Assembly (NCBI GenBank): GCA_001423545.1
Contig: LMOK01000002.1
Coordinates: 124,001-188,000, forward strand
From: Orlajensenia sp001423545
Lineage (GTDB): Bacteria > Actinomycetota > Actinomycetes > Actinomycetales > Microbacteriaceae
Direction: 5' to 3'
Length of the DNA stretch: 64,000 bases
The notes under the pieces were generated by a model. It saw only the letters and a list, made by a program, of their open reading frames with translations. It made no database searches and had not been told where the DNA came from. Shown in pieces: positions 34,148-42,623 of this stretch (positions within the stretch are counted from its first letter, which is position 1; the number at the start of each line of letters is the position of its first letter). The translations under genes were made by a program, and so were the position numbers.

Positions 34148-35214
34148 CGGTTGCTCCCGAGTGCTGTGAGGGGGTCGGCTGAGGTGACGGAGCGGAGCGC
34201 GAAGGCGGCGCCCGCGAGCCCGAGCACGATCATGATCGCGCCGGGGAGAAGGGTGGTGAGTGGGCTGAGGAGGAAGGGCAGCGCCGTTCCGGCGAGGGCG
34301 CCGAGGCCGACGACGACGGCGAGTCCGACACCGATGCCGAGTGCGAGAACGATGAGAGCCTGGCCGAGGGAGTCCTTGACCAGCGACCGCGTGCTCGCGC
34401 CCAGCGCCTTGAGCACGGCGATGTCGCCGGTGCGCTGGATGGTCCACACGGTGAAGAAGGCGCCGATGACCAGTCCCGAGATGCCGAACAGCATCGCGAC
34501 CATGAGCAGGAGCGAGCCGATCTCGGAGCGGAACGCGCCGATCGCGGTGAGTGAGCCGAGAAGGCTCTCGGACTGGGTCGCCGCGGTCTTGTCGACGGAG
34601 GCCCAGTCGGGGTCGCCGTCGACGGCGAGCACAGTGGCGAAGGCGTCGGGGTTTCCGGTGGCGGCCGAGTACGACCGCCAGTCGTCGATGGTCATCTGCA
34701 CGACCGGGGTGTGGCTGTACCACCAGTCGCCCTCGATGGTCTCGACGGTGTACTCGGTTCCGGCGATCGTGACGTCGTCGCCGGTCGTCACGCCGAGCTC
34801 GTCGGCGGCCGTCGTGGAGAGGCCGAGGCTGCCGTCGGCCGTGGGCGACGTGGCGTCGTAGCCGGGCTCGACGCCGAAGAGGGCGATGGCGGTGCGGATG
34901 TCGCCGGCCTCGGCGCGCGTCTGGGTGATACCGAGGGGCTGCGCGGAGTCGACGCCGTCGGCCGACGACCAGTGCGACGCCATCTGCTCGGTGATCGCCG
35001 AGTCGGAGAAACTCGCCGAGCCGGAACCGTCGGTCGGTTCCGAGAAGACGAGCCTGTCGGCGGGGAGGGCGAGCACCCCCGAGATGTTCTGGATGGCGAG
35101 CCCGCCGGTGAGTCCGCTGAGGAATCCGACGAGCACGGTGATGAGCGCGACGACCGAGCCGATGAGCACGAATCGGCCTTTCGCGAAGCGCAGGTCGCGT
35201 AGTGCGACGAACAT
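34144..35214 (-). CDS. FtsX-like ABC transporter permease
   Basis: This 356-residue protein starts MFVALRDLRFAKGRFVLIG, typical of its family. It has one N-terminal membrane segment, a large extracellular MacB-like domain (about 45-235), then three C-terminal segments. GGAG lies five bases before the ATG at 35214. An earlier ATG at 35250 has an even stronger AAGGAG and would add 12 residues, so the start is uncertain. It is divergent from the histidine kinase gene, a common pairing of such exporters with their sensors. Confidence 0.9.
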   Translation of the reverse strand: MFVALRDLRFAKGRFVLIGSVVALITVLVGFLSGLTGGLAIQNISGVLALPADRLVFSEPTDGSGSASFSDSAITEQMASHWSSADGVDSAQPLGITQTRAEAGDIRTAIALFGVEPGYDATSPTADGSLGLSTTAADELGVTTGDDVTIAGTEYTVETIEGDWWYSHTPVVQMTIDDWRSYSAATGNPDAFATVLAVDGDPDWASVDKTAATQSESLLGSLTAIGAFRSEIGSLLLMVAMLFGISGLVIGAFFTVWTIQRTGDIAVLKALGASTRSLVKDSLGQALIVLALGIGVGLAVVVGLGALAGTALPFLLSPLTTLLPGAIMIVLGLAGAAFALRSVTSADPLTALGSNR

Positions 35215-35365
35215 GGTGACTCCATTTCCGTCACCGCATCCGGTGACCATTCGACTCTCTCCTTCCGGCGAGCCCCGGTCATCGGCCGTGAGCAGGCTCC
35301 TGCGCGGCCGAAGGGTTGCTCGCCGAGTCGTCCTTTCGAACGATGACCCGCCTGCACGCCGCGCG

Positions 35366-35377
35366 TAGAGTCGGCAC
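35366..35377 (+). promoter_or_regulatory. Leaderless promoter of the histidine kinase gene
   Basis: TAGAGT (35366-35371) ends six bases before the ATG at 35378, with no ribosome site. It is the same spacing as at 8970 and 16429. Confidence 0.55.
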
Positions 35378-36595
35378 ATGGCCCACAACCCGCTGACCCC
35401 GGTGTTCGCGGGCCTGCGTGTGGGACTGCACGTGCTGTTCGTCGCCCTCGTCGTGCTGGTGATAGCCCGCGCCGTGCTGGTGCCGACCGACTCGAGTGCC
35501 GCCGTGATCGCGCTGTCGATCGTGCTGCTCGTGACCTACGTCTTCGGCGCCGTGCTGGCGGGCGGCATCCGTTCACGAGGGCGGATGCCGCGACTCCTGT
35601 GGCTCGGGCTCCTCAGCGCCGAGTGGATCGTGCTGCTCTGGCTCACGCCCGATGCCGCCTACATCGTGTTCCCGCTGTTCTTCCTCTACCTGCACCTGCT
35701 CGGCCGCTGGGTGGGCTCCGTCGCGATCGTGCTCTCGACGCTCGTCGCCATCGTCGCCCTCGGGGTGCACGGGGGCTGGAGCGTCGGCGGCGTCGTGGGG
35801 CCGCTCGTCGGAGCCGGCGTCGCCCTGCTCATCGGGCTCGGCTACCAGGCGCTTGCCCGAGAGGCCCAGCAGCGCGAGACCCTGATGGCCGAGCTGATCG
35901 CCACCCGCGACCAGCTCGCCATGACCGAGCACGAGTCGGGCGTGCTGGCGGAGCGGGCGCGGCTCGCGCGGGAGATCCACGACACCGTCTCGCAGGGGCT
36001 CTCGAGCATCCAGATGCTGCTGCACGCTGCCGAGCAGGCCGATCCCGATCGCCCCGGCGTCGAGCACATCAGGCTGGCGCGCGAGGCGGCGGCGGCGAAT
36101 CTCGCCGACACGCGCCGCTTCATCCGCGAGCTGAGCCCGCCGGAACTCGACGACCAGGGGCTCGGGGGCGCCCTCCGTCGTCTCGCCGCGACCCAGTGGC
36201 AGCCGCTCGAGGTCACCGTGCGGGTCTCCGACGCCGTGGTCCTGCCCATGCATCTGCAGACGGCCCTGCTGCGCATCGCGCAAGGAGCCATCGCGAACGT
36301 CATCCAGCATGCCCACGCGCGCACGGCCACGATCGAACTCACCGTCGACGGCGGCGTGCTGCGCTTCACGATCACCGACGACGGCTCGGGCTTCGACATC
36401 ACTCAGACGGATGCCGACTCCGGCGTCACGTCCGACTCGTTCGGCCTGCGCGCCACTCGCGAGAGGGTGCAGCAACTCGGCGGTTCGCTCACGATCGACT
36501 CTGCACCCGGACACGGCGCCACTCTCGCGATCGAGCTCGCCCTCACTGGCGTCGAGGCGAAGGCGGGCGTCGAGGCGGAGGCGGGGGCGCCATGA
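35378..36595 (+). CDS. Sensor histidine kinase (NarL-type system)
   Basis: This 405-residue kinase has five or so membrane segments in residues 10-165, a short coiled linker, and a HisKA_3 dimerisation region with phospho-acceptor His201 in LAREIHDTVSQGL. The HATPase domain has ITDDGSGFDI and a FGLRATRERVQQLGG lid. It ends in an Ala/Glu/Gly-rich tail. With no extracellular domain of size it likely senses the membrane state. Its gene overlaps the response-regulator gene by four bases. The divergent ABC exporter genes are likely targets. Confidence 0.93.
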   Translation: MAHNPLTPVFAGLRVGLHVLFVALVVLVIARAVLVPTDSSAAVIALSIVLLVTYVFGAVLAGGIRSRGRMPRLLWLGLLSAEWIVLLWLTPDAAYIVFPLFFLYLHLLGRWVGSVAIVLSTLVAIVALGVHGGWSVGGVVGPLVGAGVALLIGLGYQALAREAQQRETLMAELIATRDQLAMTEHESGVLAERARLAREIHDTVSQGLSSIQMLLHAAEQADPDRPGVEHIRLAREAAAANLADTRRFIRELSPPELDDQGLGGALRRLAATQWQPLEVTVRVSDAVVLPMHLQTALLRIAQGAIANVIQHAHARTATIELTVDGGVLRFTITDDGSGFDITQTDADSGVTSDSFGLRATRERVQQLGGSLTIDSAPGHGATLAIELALTGVEAKAGVEAEAGAP

Positions 36596-37218
36596 TCCGC
36601 CTCGTGATCGCCGACGACCATCCCATCGTGCGGGCGGGGCTGCGCGCCCTGTTCGACCTCGAACCCGACCTCGAGGTGGTCGCCGAGGCCGAGACTCCCG
36701 AGGATGCGGTGCGCGCGGCCGAACGCGAGAACCCCGACGTGGTTCTCATGGACCTGCAGTTCGGGAGCCGCTCGACCAGCACGGGCGCCGACGCGACCCG
36801 GCGCATCCGTGCCCTCGATGCCCCGCCGTACGTGCTCGTGCTGACGAACTACGACTCGGATGCCGACATCCTCGGTGCCGTCGAGGCCGGAGCGAGCGGG
36901 TACCTGCTGAAGGACGCTCCGCCCGCCGAACTGACGGCCGCCGTGCGGGCGGCGGCTGCGGGCGAGAGCGCCCTGGCGCCGGTGATCGCGTCGCGTCTGC
37001 TCGACCGCATGCGCGCACCCCAGGTGAGCCTCAGCTCGCGTGAGATCGAGGTGCTCGAACTCGTCGCCGCCGGACTCTCGAACACCGACGTCGCCGGGCG
37101 CCTGTTCGTCAGCGAGACCACGGTGAAGTCTCATCTCGCGCACATCTTCTCGAAGCTCGACGTCGCCTCGCGAACGGCTGCGGTGTCGGCGGCGCGGCAG
37201 CGGGGGATCCTGCGCTGA
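36592..37218 (+). CDS. LuxR/NarL-family response regulator
   Basis: This 208-residue regulator has a receiver domain with acidic pocket ADDH, phospho-acceptor Asp54 in VVLMDLQF and Lys in YLLKDA. A C-terminal LuxR helix-turn-helix (LSSREIEVLELVAAGLSNTD, about 145-205) binds DNA. The start ATG overlaps the kinase stop (ATGA), so the two are made together. Likely output: the divergent exporter operon. Confidence 0.95.
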   Translation: MIRLVIADDHPIVRAGLRALFDLEPDLEVVAEAETPEDAVRAAERENPDVVLMDLQFGSRSTSTGADATRRIRALDAPPYVLVLTNYDSDADILGAVEAGASGYLLKDAPPAELTAAVRAAAAGESALAPVIASRLLDRMRAPQVSLSSREIEVLELVAAGLSNTDVAGRLFVSETTVKSHLAHIFSKLDVASRTAAVSAARQRGILR

Positions 37219-37236
37219 GGCGACGGCGGGCGGCAG

Positions 37237-38310
37237 TCAGGGCCGCAGCGCGTAGAACCTGAACGCCGCGAACCCCTCGACCGGAAGCACGTCGACGGAG
37301 GCGAACCCGGCCCGCGCCGCATACGACTCCAGCGTGGAGCGGCGCATCACCGTTCCCGTCGCCTCCGACGGCGTGTGCGAGCGGCCATCGGGGAGGCAGA
37401 CGAGCAGGCTGAAGCCGTACATCAGCTGCTCGGTCTCATCGCCGGGAGCGGTGAACTCGTCGGCAACGGCCTCGTCGACGACGATCATCACGCCGCCCGG
37501 AGCGAGCGCCGCCCGCGCTGCCGCGAGCACGGGAACGGGCTGCGGCATGTCGTGCACGCACTCGAACGCGAACACGACGTCGAAGGTTCCGGCGAGGTCC
37601 GATCCGTTCGCGAGGTGGAAGTCGATGCGATCGTCGACCCCGGCCTCGGCCGCGTTGTGGCGCGCGAGGGCGACGGATGCCTCATCCACGTCGAACCCCT
37701 CGATGGCGGCATCCGGGAACCCCAGAGCGAGGGCGATGGAGGCGTGACCGCCGCCGAAGCCGATCTCGGCGATGCGGGCACCCGGCCGCTCGAGCGCGGC
37801 GCGGAGTTCGGGGATCGAGCGCAACGCGTCGGCCAGTCGGCTCTCGAACCACGGCCGGTTCATGTCGGCCTGGGCTTCGCGCATGTCGTCGCCGTACGCC
37901 GCCCACCCCACGCCGCCGCCCGAGCGGTAGGCGTCGAGAAGATCGGGCATCCGGAGGGCCGCGGCCGTGAGGCTGCGCGCGAAGGGCGCCATGTACACGA
38001 GGCTGTGCTCGTCGGTGAGCACCTCGGCAGCGGCGGGCGGCAGGCGGAAGGTGCGGGCGGCGGCGTCACGCGAAGCGGCATCCGTCGCCTCGAGCAACCC
38101 GAAGACGGCCTGCTGCTCCAGCCATTCGCGGGCGTAGCGCTCGTCTGTCGAGGTCGCGTCGGCGAGCTGAGCCGACGTGCGCGGGACGCCATCCGCCAGC
38201 GCCCGGTACCACCCCAGCCGATCGCCGATGTAGATCGACAGCATCTGGGTCATGCCGAGCCCCGCGGTCAGCAGGCGCTCGCCGAGGGCGTCGACATCGT
38301 CGTCAGTCAT
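37237..38310 (-). CDS. Class I SAM-dependent methyltransferase
   Basis: This 357-residue protein has an N-terminal winged-helix dimerisation-like region (about 1-100) and a Rossmann methyltransferase domain with motif I IAEIGFGGGHASIALA and acidic FDVDEASV. Motif VVFAFECVHDMPQPVPVL follows, as in UbiE-like small-molecule methyltransferases. The leaderless-type TACGCT lies seven bases before the ATG at 38310. The substrate is not evident. It is divergent from the antiporter gene across a triple repeat. Confidence 0.85.
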   Translation of the reverse strand: MTDDDVDALGERLLTAGLGMTQMLSIYIGDRLGWYRALADGVPRTSAQLADATSTDERYAREWLEQQAVFGLLEATDAASRDAAARTFRLPPAAAEVLTDEHSLVYMAPFARSLTAAALRMPDLLDAYRSGGGVGWAAYGDDMREAQADMNRPWFESRLADALRSIPELRAALERPGARIAEIGFGGGHASIALALGFPDAAIEGFDVDEASVALARHNAAEAGVDDRIDFHLANGSDLAGTFDVVFAFECVHDMPQPVPVLAAARAALAPGGVMIVVDEAVADEFTAPGDETEQLMYGFSLLVCLPDGRSHTPSEATGTVMRRSTLESYAARAGFASVDVLPVEGFAAFRFYALRP

Positions 38311-38353
38311 GGGGCCGAGCGTAGACCCGGTGTGCGGATGCCGCATCCGCGCA

Positions 38354-38416
38354 CCCGTCGCGAAGCTCTGCGAGCCGGTCGCGAAGCTCTGCCAGCCGGT
38401 CGCGAACCCCTGAGCG
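38354..38416. repeat. Three tandem 21-bp repeats in a divergent promoter region
   Basis: The unit CCGGTCGCGAAGCTCTGCCA(G) occurs at 38375-38395, with a close copy at 38354-38374 and a less exact one at 38396-38416. The period is two helical turns. It lies between the methyltransferase gene (start 38310) and the antiporter gene (start 38468), so it may bind a shared regulator. Confidence 0.8.
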
Positions 38417-38467
38417 ATCCAGCGCAAGCCCCAACGGCCGAGCCCCCGACCCTGCCAAGCTGGTCGC

Positions 38468-40048
38468 ATGCTCGCGCTCGAGGTGATCGTCGCGATCGGA
38501 CTCGCCATCATGGTCGGCGGGCTGATCGCGGCGCGGCTGCGCGTCACGACGCCGGTGCTGCTCATCCCGCTCGGCGTGCTCCTCGGCTTCATCCCCGACT
38601 TCCGCGAGGTCGAACTCCCGCCCGAGGCCGTGCTCCTGCTGTTCCTCCCGGTGCTGCTGTTCTGGGAGAGCCTCACCACGTCGACGCGCGAGATCCGCCG
38701 CTTCATCCGCGTGATCCTGCTGAACGGCACCCTGCTCGTGTTCATCACGGCGTTCGGCGTGGCTCTGGTGGGCACCTGGTTCGGGCTGCCGTGGGTCGTC
38801 GCTCTGGTGCTCGGTGCCGTCCTGGCGCCGACGGATGCCACGGCCGTGAGCGAGCTCGCGGGCTCCCTGCCCCGCCGCCAGCGCACCGTGCTTCGCGCCG
38901 AGAGCCTCATCAACGACGGCACGGCGTTGGTCGTCTACGCCCTCGCCGTCTCCGTCGCCGTGAGCGGGCAGGAGATCACCCCGCTCGAGATCACGTGGAC
39001 GCTGATCGTCTCCTACGTCGGCGGCATCGCCATCGGAGTGGCGATGGGCTATCTCGGGTCGCTGGCCTTCCGCATCCGGATGCCGCTGCCCAGCAACGTC
39101 GGACTCATCGTCACCCCCTTCGCGGCCTTCCTCATCGCCGAGGTCGTCGGCTCGTCGGGAGTGCTCGCCGTCGTGGTCTGCGGTCTCGTGATGGCCCGCA
39201 TCGCACCGCGCGTGGCCGGACCCGAGGCGCGCGACCAGGCGCAGTCGTTCTGGACGGTCTCCACCTACCTGCTGAACGCGGCGCTGTTCGTGCTGATCGG
39301 ACTCGAGCTGCACGTGGTCATCCGCGAGCTGCCGCCGTCGCAACTGGGGCTCGGCGTGGTGTTCGGCGTCGTCGTGTGGATCGCACTCATCGTCATCCGC
39401 GCGGCGTTCGTGATGCTCACGACGGTGATCATCCGCACGGTCGACCGTCGGCCGTACCAGCGCACCCTGCGCTCGTCACGGCGCGGCCTCGTGATGTCGT
39501 CGCTCGCCGGATTCCGCGGCGCCGTCTCGCTGGCCGCCGTGCTGGCCGTGCCCACGCTCATAGCCTCGGGGGACCCTTTCCCTCACCGCGATCTCGTCGT
39601 GTTCGTGACGACGATCGTGATCGTGCTCACCCTGGGCGTGCAGGGTCCGTTGCTTCCACTGGTCATCAAGTGGGCGCGGCTTCCCGCCGATGACGGCATC
39701 GACGAGGAACGGAACTTCGCCGAACTGGCGGCATCCCGTGCCGCGGTCGAGGCCATCCCCGGCCTGGCGGATGAGCTCGGCATCGAGGACAGCGTGCGCG
39801 ACAAGGTGCTAGCCGAGACCGAGCACCATATCGAGGTGCTCGAGGCCGTCGCCTCCGACGAGCCCGACGAGGAGGCGACCCGGCAGAAGGAGCAGTACAA
39901 CCGCCTGCGCCTCGCCGCCCTCGAGCTCAAGCGCGAGACCATCGTGAACCTCCGCGATGAGCAGCGCATCGACGACATCGTGCTGCGCCGCATCCAGTCC
40001 CAGCTCGACCTCGAGGAGCTGCGGCTGACGGGTCGCTCGGAGGAGTAG
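38468..40048 (+). CDS. Na+/H+ antiporter, CPA1 family
   Basis: This 526-residue transporter has about twelve membrane segments (residues 1-405), with LAPTDATAVSEL and ESLINDGTALVVYAL carrying the ion-binding Asp and Asn-Asp positions, and a late RGAVSLAAVLAVPTL. A charged helical cytoplasmic tail of about 120 residues follows. It exports Na+ (or another monovalent cation) in exchange for protons. CAAGCT lies six bases before the ATG, so it may be leaderless. No partner genes are nearby. Confidence 0.92.
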   Translation: MLALEVIVAIGLAIMVGGLIAARLRVTTPVLLIPLGVLLGFIPDFREVELPPEAVLLLFLPVLLFWESLTTSTREIRRFIRVILLNGTLLVFITAFGVALVGTWFGLPWVVALVLGAVLAPTDATAVSELAGSLPRRQRTVLRAESLINDGTALVVYALAVSVAVSGQEITPLEITWTLIVSYVGGIAIGVAMGYLGSLAFRIRMPLPSNVGLIVTPFAAFLIAEVVGSSGVLAVVVCGLVMARIAPRVAGPEARDQAQSFWTVSTYLLNAALFVLIGLELHVVIRELPPSQLGLGVVFGVVVWIALIVIRAAFVMLTTVIIRTVDRRPYQRTLRSSRRGLVMSSLAGFRGAVSLAAVLAVPTLIASGDPFPHRDLVVFVTTIVIVLTLGVQGPLLPLVIKWARLPADDGIDEERNFAELAASRAAVEAIPGLADELGIEDSVRDKVLAETEHHIEVLEAVASDEPDEEATRQKEQYNRLRLAALELKRETIVNLRDEQRIDDIVLRRIQSQLDLEELRLTGRSEE

Positions 40049-40104
40049 CTCCACCGCACATCTCCGGGCCACCGCCGATGCCCGGGCCGCGGCGCGAGCC
40101 TACC

Positions 40105-40142
40105 GTCGGGTCGGGGACGCCATTTCGCGTCTCCGACCCGAC
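40105..40142 (+). terminator. Strong hairpin between antiporter and metalloprotease genes
   Basis: GTCGGGTCGGGGACGC (40105-40120) pairs with GCGTCTCCGACCCGAC (40127-40142) over 16 positions (one G-T) around a 6-nt loop. It ends 18 bases before the next ATG, and the AGGAG lies just beyond it. It may end antiporter transcription or act as a leader structure for the protease gene. Confidence 0.65.
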
Positions 40143-40160
40143 ACCCGACAGGAGAACACC

Positions 40161-42014
40161 ATGGGATTCGCGGACTCGTCCAAGCTCTGGCCGTCCAGGC
40201 GCATCGCCTACTCGATCGATGACCGTGTGTTCGCTCCAGGCAGCACCGGCCGCGCGAACATCGACGCGGCCATCGCCCACTGGAACTCGAACACAGTGCT
40301 GAGCTTCCAGCCCCGCACCACCGAGACCGACTTCATCACCTTCCCGAGCGCGATCGGCTACTGCGCGTCTCCGGTCGGTCGTCAGGGCGGCAACCAGACC
40401 GTCTCGTGCGCCCTGCCGATGGATGCCGCCGGCCAGCCCGGCGGCGCCATCACGGTGGCGACGCAGCAGCCCGGCCTGCAGGTCGCGGTCTTCGTCGACA
40501 CGAGCGGTCGCCTCGCTGTGAGCGTGCTGACGCCCGACAAGGACGGCGGAACGTGGGAGAACCCCGCTGGCTTCTCGGATGCCGGCATCGGCGTTCCCGG
40601 ACGCCCCGTCGCCCTCGCCAAGCAGACACCGCAGACCCTGACCGGTGCCTTCATCGACGCATCCGGAGCCTTCAGCGTCACGTGGGTGAACGACTTCCAG
40701 GCGTGGAACCCGCCCGTGCGCATCAGCGGCCGCGTCGCCCCTCCCGGCAGCCCGGTGTCGCTCTGCAAGCAGACCGACGGCATCCTCACGGCGGCCTTCA
40801 TCGACGACGGCGGCTTCCTCTCGATCGCCTGGGTCGTGGGCATCGAGGCCTGGCAGGGGCCGATCCGCATCGGTGCAGCGCCCGTCGCGCAGCCGGGCAC
40901 GGCGGTATCGCTGTGCAAGCAGACGAACGACATCCTGACCGCCGCGTTCATCGACAGCGCCGGTGCCCTCTCCATCGCGTGGGTGGTGGGCATCGAGGCG
41001 TGGCAGGGTCCGATCCGCATCAGCGATCCGGTCGCCGCCCCGGGCACGCCCGTGACCCTGGGCAGGCAGGACGACCTCACGATGGTCGCGTCGTTCATCG
41101 AGAGCGACGGCACGCTCGGCATCGCCTGGGTCACCGGAGGAGCCGCGTGGAATCCGCCGGTGAAAGTGGGCTCCGGCCCGGCCGGCGCCGCCGTCATCTC
41201 GACCACGCAGCAGACCGACATCACCTACACGGCGGCCTTCATCGACTCGGCAGGTCAGATGAAGATCGCCTGGGTCATCCCCGGTCAGTCCTGGAACGGT
41301 CCTGTGGCCATCGGCGCCGCCTTCGCCACGCTCCCGCCCGTGCCCGCCGGAGGCTACTCCGTGGCCATCTACCACCAGAGCGACGACAGCGGCATCGCTG
41401 CCATCTACTTCAACGAGAGCGGCGAGCTCAGTTACGCGCGAGTCGAGAACGGCGCACCCTGGTCGTCGCCGCGCACGGTGCGCGGCGGCTTCAGCACCGG
41501 CAGCGTGATCCACGAGATCGGTCACGCGATCGGGCTGTACCACGAGCACACGCGCACCGACCGCGACAGCTTCGTCACCGTCACCACGGCCAACTGCGCG
41601 CCGGGCACGAACATCAAGGTGAATTTCGACATCGTCGCGACCGGGACCACGGTGGGGGCCTACGACTACGGCTCGATCATGCACTACTCGCGTACGGGAT
41701 TCGCCATGCCGGGCACCGAGACCATCACGCCGGTGACGCCCCAGGTGATCGGGCAGCGCAACGGGTTGAGCGCAGGCGACATCGCCGGCGTCGCGCAGCT
41801 CTACGGCTCCGCGGCCAGCGACATTCGCGTCGAGACCCTTGACGTGAAGATCGACGTGCCCGTCGCCACGCAGCCGGTGGAACCCGTGCAGCAGGTGCAG
41901 CAGGTTCGTCCCATCGATGTCACGATCGAGCGCGACGACCTGAAGGTGGCTCACCGCCTGAACGTGGGCACGAAACTGGGGGCGGCCACGCGTCGCTTCG
42001 ACGACAGCCAATAG
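40161..42014 (+). CDS. Astacin-type metalloprotease interrupted by a seven-repeat propeller
   Basis: This 617-residue protein has an astacin (M12A) catalytic domain in two parts. Residues about 10-85 match its N-terminal half (RIAYSIDDRVF, ITFPSAIGYCASPVGRQGG). Residues about 441-555 hold the zinc site HEIGHAIGLYHEH (His451, Glu452, His455, His461) and the Met-turn SIMHYSRTGF. Between them lie seven repeats of about 48 residues with pattern LTAAFID..G.LSIAWV...AW.GP.RI, which should form a seven-bladed beta-propeller. There is no signal peptide or long propeptide, odd for an astacin. A Gln/Val-rich tail follows. CAGGAG precedes the ATG. Confidence 0.88.
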   Translation: MGFADSSKLWPSRRIAYSIDDRVFAPGSTGRANIDAAIAHWNSNTVLSFQPRTTETDFITFPSAIGYCASPVGRQGGNQTVSCALPMDAAGQPGGAITVATQQPGLQVAVFVDTSGRLAVSVLTPDKDGGTWENPAGFSDAGIGVPGRPVALAKQTPQTLTGAFIDASGAFSVTWVNDFQAWNPPVRISGRVAPPGSPVSLCKQTDGILTAAFIDDGGFLSIAWVVGIEAWQGPIRIGAAPVAQPGTAVSLCKQTNDILTAAFIDSAGALSIAWVVGIEAWQGPIRISDPVAAPGTPVTLGRQDDLTMVASFIESDGTLGIAWVTGGAAWNPPVKVGSGPAGAAVISTTQQTDITYTAAFIDSAGQMKIAWVIPGQSWNGPVAIGAAFATLPPVPAGGYSVAIYHQSDDSGIAAIYFNESGELSYARVENGAPWSSPRTVRGGFSTGSVIHEIGHAIGLYHEHTRTDRDSFVTVTTANCAPGTNIKVNFDIVATGTTVGAYDYGSIMHYSRTGFAMPGTETITPVTPQVIGQRNGLSAGDIAGVAQLYGSAASDIRVETLDVKIDVPVATQPVEPVQQVQQVRPIDVTIERDDLKVAHRLNVGTKLGAATRRFDDSQ

Positions 42015-42042
42015 CAGTCGGCTGGTCGTTCCTCTCCCGGTG

Positions 42043-42084
42043 GCACGACATGCGCGTTCCGTCTCGGACGCGCATGTCGTGCCA
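42043..42084 (+). terminator. Strong terminator after the metalloprotease gene
   Basis: GGCACGACATGCGCGT (42043-42058) and ACGCGCATGTCGTGCC (42069-42084) form a perfect 16-bp stem with a 10-nt loop, followed by ATTTCT. It starts 29 bases past the stop codon. Confidence 0.8.
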
Positions 42085-42155
42085 TTTCTGTGCTCGCTCT
42101 GTGCTCGCCAGCCTGCGGGGTTGACCTCAGCACCCCTCGGAGAGATGCTGTCGGC

Positions 42156-42518
42156 ATGGTCCAGTCGGCGTTCGCGATCCTCGAAGTCCCCGACCTCACC
42201 GCCGCCCTCGCGTTCTATCGCGACGTCGTCGGCGGCGAGCTGCGCTACGCCTTCCCCGATGAGGCCGAGCCGGTCTACGTCTCCCTGCAGCTCGGCTCGA
42301 GTGCCCTCGGCATCGGCCTGACCGAGCATCCGGATCCGGTGGGTGGCATGCTGCTCTGGATCTACGTCGACGATGTCGATTCGGCGACGGATGCCGTGCG
42401 CTCGGCCGGCTTCCCCGTCGACGAGGAACCCGCCGACCAACCGTGGGGCGAGCGCGTCTCCCTGGTGCGCGATCCCTTCGGAACCCGCGTCAGGTTCGGG
42501 GCGCCGCTTGAGTCCTGA
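42156..42518 (+). CDS. VOC/glyoxalase family protein
   Basis: This 120-residue single-domain VOC protein has two beta-alpha-beta-beta-beta halves: FAILEVPDLTAALAFYRDVVGG, then LLWIYVDDVDSATDAVRSAG and SLVRDPFGTRVRF. The family includes glyoxalase I, dioxygenases and bleomycin-type resistance proteins; this one shows no feature that picks one of them. ATG at 42156 has GATGCT six bases upstream, the leaderless pattern. Confidence 0.85.
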   Translation: MVQSAFAILEVPDLTAALAFYRDVVGGELRYAFPDEAEPVYVSLQLGSSALGIGLTEHPDPVGGMLLWIYVDDVDSATDAVRSAGFPVDEEPADQPWGERVSLVRDPFGTRVRFGAPLES

Positions 42519-42546
42519 AGCGCTTCGGGCGGTCGCATCGCTCGGC

Positions 42547-42578
42547 CCTCAGCGAGCGGTGGTAGCCGTTCGCTGAGG
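42547..42578. terminator. Bidirectional terminator hairpin
   Basis: CCTCAGCGAGCGG (42547-42559) pairs with CCGTTCGCTGAGG (42566-42578), 13 positions with one G-T, around a 6-nt loop. It lies between the convergent VOC and epoxide hydrolase genes. The neighbouring 42517-42535 is shared, inverted, with the hairpin at 3256-3274. Confidence 0.7.
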
Positions 42579-42623
42579 CCCGGACGAAGTCCGCGGCCGA
42601 AGCGCATCCGCGGCCGAAGCGCC

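Noticed and set aside
39927..42440. An 837-codon minus-strand frame opposite the metalloprotease
   Set aside because: It spans several unrelated genes and a strong terminator, has no domain, and mirrors the repeats of the true gene on the other strand.
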